NCBI RefSeq assembly: GCF_014199625.1
Contig: NZ_JACHNY010000004.1
Coordinates: forward strand, 186,001-250,000
Direction of reading: 5' to 3'
DNA: 64,000 bases
Source: Sphingomonas abaci
GTDB taxonomy: Bacteria > Pseudomonadota > Alphaproteobacteria > Sphingomonadales > Sphingomonadaceae
Shown: in pieces, positions 1 to 7,502 of the stretch
Position numbering within the stretch: the stretch's first letter is position 1
Layout of the letters: each line of letters starts with the position of its first letter
Program-made: the position numbers and the translations under genes
Notes under the pieces: model-generated
Seen by the model: the letters and a program-made list of their open reading frames with translations, nothing else
What the model was told of the DNA's origin: nothing
Database searches by the model: none

Positions 1-882
1 CGGACGCCGGGTCCGCGGGGCGGGTTCGCGCTGACCTTCCAGGCGCTGGATGATCACAGCCCGCCCTCCGACGCGGTGTCGATCGATGGCCACCGCTTGT
101 CGCTGGCGGGCGGGCGGACCGGCAGCCCCGCCGCGGCGATCGTCGCCGCCATGGCGAACGGCCGGTCGCTCGCGATCGAGTCGGGTCCGCGCACCCTGTC
201 CACCGTGTCGCTGAGCGGCGCGGCGGCGGCGCTACGCTATGTCGATGCCGAGCAGGGACGCGCCGGCACCGTCACCGCCGTGATGGCAAGGGGGGATGCG
301 CCGGCCAGCCGCGTTCCGGCCGCGCCGCCGCTGCCGGTCGTCCGCATGGTCACGCCCGGCGGCCAGCCCGCCGCGATCGACCCACCGACGCTGAAGCGGC
401 TTCGCCAGCAGGCCGGATGTGCGATGGACCTCTCCGCCGACCATCCCGCCGGGACGATGCCGCCCGAGGCGCACGCGCTGGGCGGCGATCGCACCCTGCT
501 GATCGTGCCCTGTTCGATGGGAGCGTATAATTTGCTGTCGGCGCTCTTCGTCTCGCGGGGCGGGGACTGGGTCCCGGTCGCGGTCGATGCGCCGATCGGC
601 TTCGCGGAAACCGGCGCGGAGGGCGATGGCCCGGTGCCCGAATTGGTCAACGCCGAATGGAAGGACGGCATGCTGACGGGCTATGCCAAAGGTCGCGGCC
701 TGGGCGATTGCGGCCTGTCGCAGACCCTGGCCTGGGACGGCGCCCGCCTGCGCCTGACCGAGCAGCGCGAGATGCGCGAATGCCGAGGCAATCCGCACCT
801 CCTCACAACGTGGCGGACGCAATTGGTGTGGGAGCGTTCGGCCCGCGCCGAGACACGACGGCGCACGGCCGGCGCGCTTTAG
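1..882 (+). CDS. DUF1176 domain-containing protein, 5'-truncated by window edge
   Basis: The frame is open from base 1, so the beginning lies outside the window; the GTG at 76 is only the first internal start-like codon. The visible 293 residues resemble the DUF1176 family, a group of exported or periplasmic proteins of unknown function. Features seen are a Pro/Ala-rich linker near residues 95-110, a GCAMDL block, a VPCSMGAYN segment and a C-terminal region with paired cysteines (GLGDCGLSQ, REMRECRGN) of the kind that forms disulfides. A signal peptide cannot be judged because the N terminus is missing. It converges on egtD, with a 13-G run and a degenerate REP element in between. The family call is by eye. 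Confidence 0.7.
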   Translation, partial: RTPGPRGGFALTFQALDDHSPPSDAVSIDGHRLSLAGGRTGSPAAAIVAAMANGRSLAIESGPRTLSTVSLSGAAAALRYVDAEQGRAGTVTAVMARGDAPASRVPAAPPLPVVRMVTPGGQPAAIDPPTLKRLRQQAGCAMDLSADHPAGTMPPEAHALGGDRTLLIVPCSMGAYNLLSALFVSRGGDWVPVAVDAPIGFAETGAEGDGPVPELVNAEWKDGMLTGYAKGRGLGDCGLSQTLAWDGARLRLTEQREMRECRGNPHLLTTWRTQLVWERSARAETRRRTAGAL

Positions 883-900
883 GTGCAACGGCCCCGTGCC

Positions 901-913
901 GGGGGGGGGGGGG
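901..913. repeat. 13-base poly-G tract
   Basis: Thirteen consecutive G lie between the convergent DUF1176 gene and egtD, just after a GCCCCGTGCC segment. The only other G run of this length in the window (31410-31422) is fused to a REP arm, so this may be a decayed REP arm. Runs of this length are prone to slippage in replication and sequencing, so the exact length may be unreliable. Confidence 0.8.
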
Positions 914-990
914 CGATGCGACACGTCGCGACCGTCCGGGCGCGTCCCGGCCTCCCATTGGGGGCCGTCGCGCATGGTTCGAGCGGTTGC

Positions 991-1020
991 GTGACCGGAC
1001 CCCGGCCTCCGACGGGGTGG
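991..1020. repeat. REP-like element, single degenerate arm
   Basis: The arm GTGACCGGACCCCGGCCTCC followed by GACGGGGTGG matches the right arm of the REP pair at 28892-28980 (TAACCGGACCCCGGCGTCCG then CCGGGGTGG). It lies between the convergent DUF1176 gene and egtD. The left arm is not clearly preserved. Confidence 0.55.
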
Positions 1021-1048
1021 TGCCGATTTCGCGCCGCCTGGACCGCGA

Positions 1049-2026
1049 TTATGGTGCGACCCGCTCCGCCTGGGCTTCGGCCAGATAGACCGCGAACAGC
1101 CCGTCGGGATCGGTCCATTCCGCCACCGGCGTCCAGCCGCCGGTGCGTAGCAGGATGCGCGCGTCGCGGGGGCCGTATTTGTGGCTGTTCTCGGTGTGGA
1201 TGGTCTCGCCCGCCGCCATCGCGAAGGCGCGGCCGTCGACCGTGAAGGCGATGTCGCGCACCGCCTCCAGATGCATCTCGATCCGCGCCCGGTCGTCGTT
1301 CCAGATCGCGCGGTGGCGGAACGCGTCCAGCGGCATGGTGCCGTCCAGTTCGCGGTTGATCCGTTCGATCAGGTTGCGGTTGAACGCCGCCGTCACCCCC
1401 GCCGCATCGTCATAGGCGGGGACCAGCACGCGCTCATCCTTGATCCGGTCCATGCCGATCAGCAGCATCGCCCCCTGCCCCAGCGACTCCCGCATGGCGC
1501 GCAGCAGGTCGCACGCCATCGCCGGGGTCATGTTACCGATCGTCGAGCCGGGGAAGAAACCGAGCTTTGGCTGCTCCGCCACCGCCGCCGGCAGCGTCAG
1601 GGGCTTGAGGAAGTCGGCCTCGAACGGCAACACCGGAAGGTCCGGGAACCGCGCCGCCAGCACGCGCGACGATTCGCGCAGGAAATCGCCCGAGATGTCG
1701 ATCGGCACATAGGCGCACGGATCGACGCAGGACAGCACGACCGGCGTCTTGGTCGACGAGCCGGAGCCGAACTCCACCACTGCCCGGCCGGAGCCGACCA
1801 GGTCGCGCAGCGTCGGGCAGATCGTCTCCAGGATCGCGGTCTCGGTCCGGGTCGGATAATATTCGGGTAGGTCGGTGATCGCCTCGAACAGTTCCGAGCC
1901 GCGCCGGTCGTAGAACCAGCGGGCCGGGATCGCGCGCGGCCGCCGCTCCAGCCCGGCGAGCACATCGGCGCGGAATGCCGGATCGGTCAGGCTGCGCAGG
2001 CCGTCCTCACCCTCGGGTTTCAGCAT
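1049..2026 (-). CDS. egtD: L-histidine N(alpha)-methyltransferase EgtD
   Basis: Transfers three methyl groups from S-adenosylmethionine to histidine, giving hercynine, the first step of ergothioneine biosynthesis. The 325 residues match the usual EgtD length. Landmarks seen are RWFYDRRGSELFEAITDLPEYYPTRTE near the N terminus (residues about 36-63), the SAM-binding VVEFGSGSSTKT (about 83-94), and FFPGSTIGNMTP. The ATG follows the egtB stop directly (TAGATG), so the two genes are surely co-transcribed and probably translationally coupled. No egtA, egtC or egtE is visible in the window. That is usual for bacteria whose EgtB uses cysteine directly. Confidence 0.95.
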   Translation of the reverse strand: MLKPEGEDGLRSLTDPAFRADVLAGLERRPRAIPARWFYDRRGSELFEAITDLPEYYPTRTETAILETICPTLRDLVGSGRAVVEFGSGSSTKTPVVLSCVDPCAYVPIDISGDFLRESSRVLAARFPDLPVLPFEADFLKPLTLPAAVAEQPKLGFFPGSTIGNMTPAMACDLLRAMRESLGQGAMLLIGMDRIKDERVLVPAYDDAAGVTAAFNRNLIERINRELDGTMPLDAFRHRAIWNDDRARIEMHLEAVRDIAFTVDGRAFAMAAGETIHTENSHKYGPRDARILLRTGGWTPVAEWTDPDGLFAVYLAEAQAERVAP

Positions 2027-3277
2027 CTACAGATCCTTTGCGAGGCGCAGGCCGGTGAACTGCCAGCGTTGATGGGGGTAGAAGAAATTGCGATAGCAGG
2101 CGCGGACATGGCCGCGCGGCGTCGCGCAGGAGCCGCCCCGCAGGACGAACTGCCCGCTCATGAACTTGCCATTATATTCGCCGACCGCCCCGTCGGCGGC
2201 GCGGAAGCCGGGATAGGGGCGGTAGGCGCTGCCGGTCCATTCCCAGACATTGCCGAACATCTGGGCGTCCGCAGCGGCAACCGGCTCGATCACGCCAGCC
2301 GTGTCCATCTGCCGGCCGCCAAGCGGGTCCTGCCGGGCGGCATGCGCCTCCCACTCCGCCTCGGTCGGCAGGCGCGCGCCGGCCCAGGCGGCATAGGCAT
2401 CCGCCTCGAAGAAGCTGATATGGGTGACCGGCGCGGCGGGATCGACCGGGCGGCGGCCGTCCAGCCCAAATCGCGTCCAGCCCTCCGCACCCTGCTGCCA
2501 GTAGAGCGGCGCCACGACCCCTTCCGCCTTCACCCAGGTCCAGCCGTCCGCCAACCACCAGCGCGGTTCGCGATAGCCGCCATCGGCGATGAAGGCGGCC
2601 CATTCGCCATTGGTCACGGTGCGGTCGGCGAGCATGTGGGGGGCGAGCAAGGTCTCGTGCCGCGGCCCCTCGCAGTCGAAGGCGAAGCCGTCACCGTCAT
2701 GGCCGATGCGCACGATCCCGCCCGGATGCGACCGCCAGCCGGTCTCCGCCGGCATCGCCGAGGGGCCACGCCGCACGGGCGGATAGAGCGCCGGCTCCAG
2801 CGGATTCTCGCTGAACAGATGGATCAGGTCGGTGACCAGCAGTTCCTGATGCTGCTCCTCATGATGGCAGCCGAGCGCGACCAGCGCCCGCGCGTCCGCC
2901 GACAGGTCGGGCAGCGCCCGGGCCAGGGCGGCGTCGACATGCGCCCGGTAGGCGCGGACCTCGGACAGGTCGGGGCGCGTGATCATTCCGCGCCGGTGAC
3001 GGGCGTGACGCCGCCCCTCCGCCTCGTAATAGCTGTTGAACAGGAAGGGCCAGCGGTCGTCGTGCAGCCGGTAGCCGGGCACATGGTCGCGCAGCACGAA
3101 GGTCTCGAAGAACCAGGTGGTATGCGCCAGGTGCCATTTGGCGGGCGAGGCGTCGGGCATCGACTGCACCGTCGCATCGGCATCGGACAAGCGATCGGTC
3201 AGTGCCAGGCTCAGCGCCCGGACATGCGCGAAACGCGCCTCCAGCTCCGTGTCGACTGCCGATATCGCCGTTGCCAT
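2027..3277 (-). CDS. egtB: Ergothioneine biosynthesis sulfoxide synthase EgtB
   Basis: Non-heme iron enzyme that joins hercynine to a thiol donor (cysteine or gamma-glutamylcysteine) with oxygen, giving a sulfoxide. The N-terminal DinB-like half holds WHLAHTTWF (about residues 48-56) and HHEEQHQE (about 138-145), supplying the expected three iron-binding histidines. The C-terminal half is an FGE-sulfatase type domain (FGNVWEWTGSAY, FVLRGGSCATP). The frame extends upstream to 3358, but that would overlap the adenosyltransferase gene ending at 3315. The ATG at 3277 has a GGGAGCGGGTGG Shine-Dalgarno region, begins MATAIS and gives 416 residues, normal for the family. egtD follows without a gap. 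Confidence 0.95.
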   Translation of the reverse strand: MATAISAVDTELEARFAHVRALSLALTDRLSDADATVQSMPDASPAKWHLAHTTWFFETFVLRDHVPGYRLHDDRWPFLFNSYYEAEGRRHARHRRGMITRPDLSEVRAYRAHVDAALARALPDLSADARALVALGCHHEEQHQELLVTDLIHLFSENPLEPALYPPVRRGPSAMPAETGWRSHPGGIVRIGHDGDGFAFDCEGPRHETLLAPHMLADRTVTNGEWAAFIADGGYREPRWWLADGWTWVKAEGVVAPLYWQQGAEGWTRFGLDGRRPVDPAAPVTHISFFEADAYAAWAGARLPTEAEWEAHAARQDPLGGRQMDTAGVIEPVAAADAQMFGNVWEWTGSAYRPYPGFRAADGAVGEYNGKFMSGQFVLRGGSCATPRGHVRACYRNFFYPHQRWQFTGLRLAKDL

Positions 3278-3314
3278 CCACCCGCTCCCATCCGAACGCG
3301 TGGTCGACGATCGA

Positions 3315-3887
3315 TCAGCGCGCTCGCCCCGGAACCCAGAGAACGTCTCCTGATCCATTTTGGTTCAGCGCCCGCGCCGCCACGAACAGGAAATCGGACA
3401 GCCGGTTGATGTAGGATAATGCCGCAGGGTTGATGGGTGCATCAACCGCCACCATCGCCCGCTCCGCACGGCGGGCGATCGCGCGCGCCAGATGCAGCGC
3501 CGCCGCCGCCGCCGAGCCGCCGGGCAGGATGAAGCTGCGCAAGGGGGCCAGATCGGCATTGGCGGCGTCGATCGCGGCCTCCAGTCGCGCGACCTGCGCC
3601 GGCAGGATGCGCAGCACCATGGCTGACGGTGCGAAGTCCTCGCCCTCGCCCGCCGGCGTGGCGAGGTCGGCGCCCAGGTCGAACAGGTCGTTCTGGACCA
3701 GCAGCAGCGTGTCACGCACCGGGCCGGCGGGCAGCTGCACCAGCGCCACGCCGATCGCGCTGTTCGCCTCGTCGACATCGCCGATCGCCGCCATGCGCGG
3801 ATCGGACTTGCGCACGCGGCTGCCATCGACCAGCCCGGTGGTGCCGTCGTCGCCGGTGCGCGTGTAGATTTTCGTCAGCTTGACCAG
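3315..3887 (-). CDS. Cob(I)alamin adenosyltransferase, PduO type, apparent CTG start
   Basis: Adenosylates cob(I)alamin with ATP to make coenzyme B12. The ATP-binding N terminus KIYTRTGDDGTTGLVDGSR and the block AIGDVDEANSAIG are diagnostic. The first conventional start (GTG at 3815) would cut away the TRTGDDGTTG motif, so it cannot be right. In the correct frame there is no ATG, GTG or TTG between an upstream stop and this motif. The best candidate is CTG at 3887 (L/M-V-K-L-T-K-I-Y-T), one base after the stop of the HIG1-domain gene, giving 190 residues, normal for the family. Translation is probably coupled to that upstream gene. A sequencing error is the alternative. Confidence 0.85.
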   Translation of the reverse strand: MVKLTKIYTRTGDDGTTGLVDGSRVRKSDPRMAAIGDVDEANSAIGVALVQLPAGPVRDTLLLVQNDLFDLGADLATPAGEGEDFAPSAMVLRILPAQVARLEAAIDAANADLAPLRSFILPGGSAAAAALHLARAIARRAERAMVAVDAPINPAALSYINRLSDFLFVAARALNQNGSGDVLWVPGRAR

Positions 3888-3888
3888 A

Positions 3889-4119
3889 TCAGGTCCGCCC
3901 GGCCGCGAACAGGATGACGACGACGATCAGCACCGCCAGCGCCTGGAAGAACACCCGCTGCTGCATCATCCGGTTGGATTTCAGCGCCGCCTGGCTCGGC
4001 CCCTCGCCCCGCTTCACCTGCGCGGTCGATTCCTGGAGGAAGGCGATCACCCCGCGCACGAGCGCCACGACCGTCGCGATCATCGCGGCGATGAGCAACA
4101 GGGTGAGGAACGTGTTCAT
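3889..4119 (-). CDS. HIG1-domain twin transmembrane protein
   Basis: A 76-residue inner-membrane protein with two hydrophobic helices (about 5-28 and 57-73) joined by a basic, polar loop (LQESTAQVKRGEGPSQAALKSNRMMQQR). This layout fits the hypoxia-induced HIG1 domain family. In mitochondria relatives associate with cytochrome c oxidase; the bacterial role is unsettled. It starts 9 bases after the gluQ stop and ends one base before the adenosyltransferase start, so it is the second gene of a probable five-gene operon. No functional link with B12 or ergothioneine is evident beyond the linkage. Confidence 0.75.
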   Translation of the reverse strand: MNTFLTLLLIAAMIATVVALVRGVIAFLQESTAQVKRGEGPSQAALKSNRMMQQRVFFQALAVLIVVVILFAAGRT

Positions 4120-4128
4120 GCCACCAAC

Positions 4129-5013
4129 TTAAGGCTTCGCGAGCGAAAGACCAGCGGGCAATTCGCCCCGCCGCAACGCGTCGGCCAGCGCCCGCCCGTC
4201 CTGCCCGGCGACGCGCTGCGCGGCGAGGCTGGGCGCGCCGTCGCGCTTGGCCAGCCGCCGTCCGCCGGGCCCGGTCAGCAGCGGATGGTGGTGATAGCGG
4301 GGCGTCGGCAGGCCGAGCAGCGCCTGCAGCAGCCGATGGACATGCGTCGCGTCGAACAGGTCGACGCCGCGCACGATGTCGGTCACGCCTTGCGCGGCAT
4401 CGTCCAGCGTCACCGCCAAGTGGTAGCTGGCCGGCGCATCCTTGCGCGCCAGCACCACATCCCCCTGGGGCGCGGGATCGGCCTCGACGCGGCGGCCATG
4501 GTCGAACCAGGCCAGCGGCCCCGCCAGCGCCAGCGCGCGCGCCATGTCCAACCGCCAGCAATGCGGCTCACCCATCCGCGCCTGGACCTCCGCCGGGGTC
4601 AGGCGGCGGCAGGTGCCGGGATAGGCGACGGCCGCCCCATGCGGCGCGGACAGGCTGGCGGCGATCTCCGCACGCGTGCAGAAACAGGGATAGACCAGCC
4701 CCATCGCCCGCAGCCGGTCGAGCGCGGCCGCATAGCTGGCCAGCCGTTCGGACTGGAAGACCGGCCCCTCGAAGCGCAAGCCGAGCCAGGCCAGGTCGTC
4801 CAATATGCCCGCGACATGGTCGGGCCGCGACCGGGTACCGTCGATATCCTCGATCCGCAACAGGAACGTGCCGCCGTGCGTTACGGCGAAGTCATGGGAC
4901 AGGATCGCGGACCAGGCATGGCCGAGATGCAGCGCGCCGGTTGGCGAGGGGGCAAATCGCGTGCGGACTTGACCCGGGCTCACGGTCCGTGCTGTCTTGC
5001 GGTCCATTGTCAT
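4129..5013 (-). CDS. gluQ: Glutamyl-Q tRNA(Asp) synthetase
   Basis: Attaches glutamate to the queuosine base in the anticodon of tRNA(Asp). It is a shortened relative of glutamyl-tRNA synthetase without the anticodon-binding domain. The HIGH-type signature is RFAPSPTGALHLGHAWSA, a zinc-binding cysteine region is PCFCTRAE with a later CRR, and the KMSKS-equivalent is LAKRDGAPSL. ATG at 5013 gives 294 residues; TTG at 5037 and ATG at 5007 are alternatives. It is the first gene of the minus-strand run ending in egtD and is divergent from the HNH nuclease gene. Confidence 0.93.
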   Translation of the reverse strand: MTMDRKTARTVSPGQVRTRFAPSPTGALHLGHAWSAILSHDFAVTHGGTFLLRIEDIDGTRSRPDHVAGILDDLAWLGLRFEGPVFQSERLASYAAALDRLRAMGLVYPCFCTRAEIAASLSAPHGAAVAYPGTCRRLTPAEVQARMGEPHCWRLDMARALALAGPLAWFDHGRRVEADPAPQGDVVLARKDAPASYHLAVTLDDAAQGVTDIVRGVDLFDATHVHRLLQALLGLPTPRYHHHPLLTGPGGRRLAKRDGAPSLAAQRVAGQDGRALADALRRGELPAGLSLAKP

Positions 5014-5066
5014 GACTGTGTCACGCCGGTCGGCCAAAGCACTTCCGGCTTTGCTTGGGAGGGCCC

Positions 5067-5633
5067 GTGTTTCATCCCGACCTGATCCGACATCCCGACA
5101 GTTGCCCCACGCTCGTGCTCAATGCGGACTATACGCCGCTGTCCTATTATCCGCTCAGCCTCTGGCCCTGGCAGACGGCGGTCAAGGCGGTGTTCCTCGA
5201 CCGCGTCGACATCGTCGCCCATTACGAGCGCGAGGTGCGCAGCGCCAATTTCGCATTGAAGCTGCCATCGGTGATCGCGCTGAAGCAATATGTGAAGCCG
5301 TCGCAGTTTCCCGCCTTCACCCGCTTCAACCTGTTCCTGCGCGACCGCTTCGCCTGCCAATATTGCGGGGTGGGCCGCGACCTGACCTTCGACCACGTCA
5401 TTCCCCGCGCCTATGGCGGGCGGACGACCTGGGAGAATGTCGTCACCGCCTGCGCGCCGTGCAACCTGAAAAAGGGCGGCCGCACCCCGCGCGAGGCGGC
5501 GATGCCGCTGCATGTCGAGCCGATCCGGCCGACCAACTGGCATCTCCAGGAACATGGCCGCGCCTTCCCGCCCAACTACCTGCACGAGACATGGCACGAC
5601 TGGCTCTATTGGGACGTTGAGCTGCAGGCATAG
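5067..5633 (+). CDS. HNH endonuclease family protein
   Basis: A stand-alone HNH protein of about 188 residues. The C-terminal core has a zinc-type cysteine pair (FACQYCG), the catalytic FDHVIPRAYGG block, WENVVTACAPCN and a trailing KKGGRTPREA, which together define the HNH fold. The N terminus begins PTLVLNADYTPLSYYPLSLWPW, typical of a widespread chromosomal HNH family of unknown function, not of a homing or restriction enzyme. The GTG at 5067 is preferred over TTG at 5055 because GGGAGG lies just upstream of it, inside the longer frame. No partner methylase is near. Confidence 0.85.
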   Translation: MFHPDLIRHPDSCPTLVLNADYTPLSYYPLSLWPWQTAVKAVFLDRVDIVAHYEREVRSANFALKLPSVIALKQYVKPSQFPAFTRFNLFLRDRFACQYCGVGRDLTFDHVIPRAYGGRTTWENVVTACAPCNLKKGGRTPREAAMPLHVEPIRPTNWHLQEHGRAFPPNYLHETWHDWLYWDVELQA

Positions 5634-5652
5634 ACAGGAACGGGAGCCATTG

Positions 5653-6090
5653 ATGCGGGTGACGAACGGGGGAATGGCGGCCGGCGCGATGGCGGTGGCG
5701 CTGATGCTGGCGGCCTGTGGCAAGGACCCCGAGCAGAAGATGGCGCAGGCCGATCACCAGGCCGCCGCCGCCGGCTTCACGCCGCCCTCGGTCACCTCGC
5801 GGCTCGATTTCGGCGGGATGATGGAGCGCCGCTTCCATACGCTCGATCGCGACGGCGACGGCGTGATCGACCGGACGGAGATGCCCCGCAACAACTCGCG
5901 CCTCGTCGCGCTGGACCGCAACCGCGACGGCAAGATCACCGCGACCGAATTCTCCGAAGGGACGCTGGCCTGGTTCGACCGGATGGATTTGAACCGCGAC
6001 GGCACGGTCACGTCGGAAGAACGTGAAACCTACCGCAGGAACCCGCAACCCGCGCCGACGCCCACCGGTTCGGTGATCCCCGTCCCCTGA
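5653..6090 (+). CDS. EF-hand domain lipoprotein
   Basis: A predicted lipoprotein of 145 residues. It has a hydrophobic signal with the lipobox LAAC (Cys22), then three EF-hand-like calcium loops: DRDGDGVIDRTE, DRNRDGKITATE and DLNRDGTVTSEE. The tail is rich in proline and threonine. EF-hand proteins of this kind are common in sphingomonads; they are likely periplasmic calcium binders, but the role is unknown. ATG at 5653 follows GGGAG; the frame is open further upstream but that part overlaps the HNH gene and lacks a signal peptide. Confidence 0.85.
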   Translation: MRVTNGGMAAGAMAVALMLAACGKDPEQKMAQADHQAAAAGFTPPSVTSRLDFGGMMERRFHTLDRDGDGVIDRTEMPRNNSRLVALDRNRDGKITATEFSEGTLAWFDRMDLNRDGTVTSEERETYRRNPQPAPTPTGSVIPVP

Positions 6091-6129
6091 CGCCGGCCCG
6101 CCGGCGGGACGCGCCGAAGGGAGCCAGCG

Positions 6130-7407
6130 ATGACCGACATGCCTCAGGCCGATGCGGGACCCGACCGCACGCCTCGCCCGGACACGGGCCGCCGCCGCGT
6201 GGTGATCGTCGGCGGCGGTTTCGCCGGCCTCGCCTGCGCGCGCGAACTGGCGGGCGCGGACGTGCAGGTCGTGCTGATCGACCGGCGCAACCATCATCTG
6301 TTCCAGCCGCTGCTCTACCAGGTGTCGACCGCCGCCCTGTCGCCCGCCGACATCGCGGTCGCCATCCGGCGCGTGCTGCACAAGGCGGGGAACGTTGATG
6401 TCGTACTGGCCGAGGTGACCGGGGTCGACCGTGCCGATGCGCGCGTGCGGCTCAAGGATGGCGGCCATATCCCCTATGACCAGCTCGTGCTGGCGACCGG
6501 CTCCGTCTACCATTATTTCGCCCATCCCGAATGGCGTGACCATGCCCCCGCGCCCAAGTCCATCGCCGAGGCGCGCCGCATCCGCGCGCGGCTGCTCGGC
6601 GCGTTCGAGCGGGCGGAAAGCTGCCCCGATCCCGCCGAACGCCGGGCGCTGATGACCGTCGTCGTGGTCGGCGGCGGCCCGACCGGCGTGGAGATGGCGG
6701 GCACCGTCGCCGAACTGGCCCGCTATACGCTTCGCGGCGATTTCCGCCGGATCGATCCCGCAGAGGCGCGCATCCTGCTGGTGGAAGCGGGGCCGCGGCT
6801 GCTCGCCGCCTTTCCGCCCGACCTCGGCGACTATGCGCGCGGACGGCTGAAGCGGATGGGCGTCGAGGTGCGGCTCGACCAGCCGGTCGAGGCGATCGAC
6901 GATGGCGGCGTCACGCTGGCGGGCGAGCGGATCGACGCCGCTACCGTCGTCTGGGGAGCGGGCATCCGCGCCGCGCCCGGCGCGGACTGGGTCGGCGGCA
7001 CCGCGGACCGCACCGGCCGGCTGCCGGTCACCGCCAATTTGTCGCTGCCGGGCGACCCCGCCATCTTCGCGCTGGGCGACCTCGCGCTGTTCGAGCAGGA
7101 CGGCAAGCCGCTGCCCGCCCTGGCGCAGGTCGCGCAGCAGCAGGGCCGACACCTCGGCCGGGCGCTGCGCCGGTCCGATGCACCGCCACCCTATCGCTAC
7201 CGCACGCGCGGCGACACGGCGGTGATCGGCCGCCATGCCGCCGTCTACACCTATGGCCGGTTCAAGCTGACGGGGCGGCTGGCCTGGCTGCTCTGGTCGA
7301 TCGCCCATGTCTATCTGCTGATCGGCTTCCAGCGGCGCACGCTGGTGATGCTGCAATGGGTCTGGCGCTATCTCACCTTCGAGCGCGGCGCCCGGTTAAT
7401 CGACTGA
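6130..7407 (+). CDS. ndh: Type II NADH dehydrogenase (NAD(P)/FAD-dependent oxidoreductase)
   Basis: Non-proton-pumping NADH:quinone oxidoreductase feeding electrons to the respiratory chain at the inner membrane face. The FAD-binding Rossmann motif VVIVGGGFAGLACA is at residues about 22-35 and a second dinucleotide motif VVVVGGGPTGVEMAG at about 178-192. FALGDLA marks the second FAD contact. NHHLFQPLLYQVSTAALSP is a typical NDH-2 stretch. The C terminus has a hydrophobic segment (LAWLLWSIAHVYLLIGF) suited to membrane contact. Length of 425 residues is normal. A good Shine-Dalgarno (AAGGGAG) precedes the ATG. Confidence 0.9.
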   Translation: MTDMPQADAGPDRTPRPDTGRRRVVIVGGGFAGLACARELAGADVQVVLIDRRNHHLFQPLLYQVSTAALSPADIAVAIRRVLHKAGNVDVVLAEVTGVDRADARVRLKDGGHIPYDQLVLATGSVYHYFAHPEWRDHAPAPKSIAEARRIRARLLGAFERAESCPDPAERRALMTVVVVGGGPTGVEMAGTVAELARYTLRGDFRRIDPAEARILLVEAGPRLLAAFPPDLGDYARGRLKRMGVEVRLDQPVEAIDDGGVTLAGERIDAATVVWGAGIRAAPGADWVGGTADRTGRLPVTANLSLPGDPAIFALGDLALFEQDGKPLPALAQVAQQQGRHLGRALRRSDAPPPYRYRTRGDTAVIGRHAAVYTYGRFKLTGRLAWLLWSIAHVYLLIGFQRRTLVMLQWVWRYLTFERGARLID

Positions 7408-7413
7408 ATCGGT

Positions 7414-7433
7414 CGCTTACGCATACGTAAGCG
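7414..7433 (+). terminator. Hairpin after ndh (possible terminator or attenuation site)
   Basis: A perfect 8-bp inverted repeat CGCTTACG with loop CATA and CGTAAGCG, 7 bases after the ndh stop, followed by an A-rich stretch (CAATAAAT) not a T run. On the plus strand it could stall or stabilise transcript ends, but it lacks a classic U tract. It might instead be an operator for the following ppc gene. Confidence 0.4.
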
Positions 7434-7502
7434 CAATAAATGTTCGTGTCGCCGGGTATTCGCGACTTGACCCATGTTCCACCGCAGCGCAGCACAGACG
7501 CC

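Noticed and set aside
3315..3815. Adenosyltransferase starting at GTG 3815
   Set aside because: This would remove the ATP-binding TRTGDDGTTG motif that is plainly encoded upstream in the same frame.
5067..5633. Homing or restriction endonuclease
   Set aside because: It lacks intron, intein or methylase context and matches the common solitary chromosomal HNH family.
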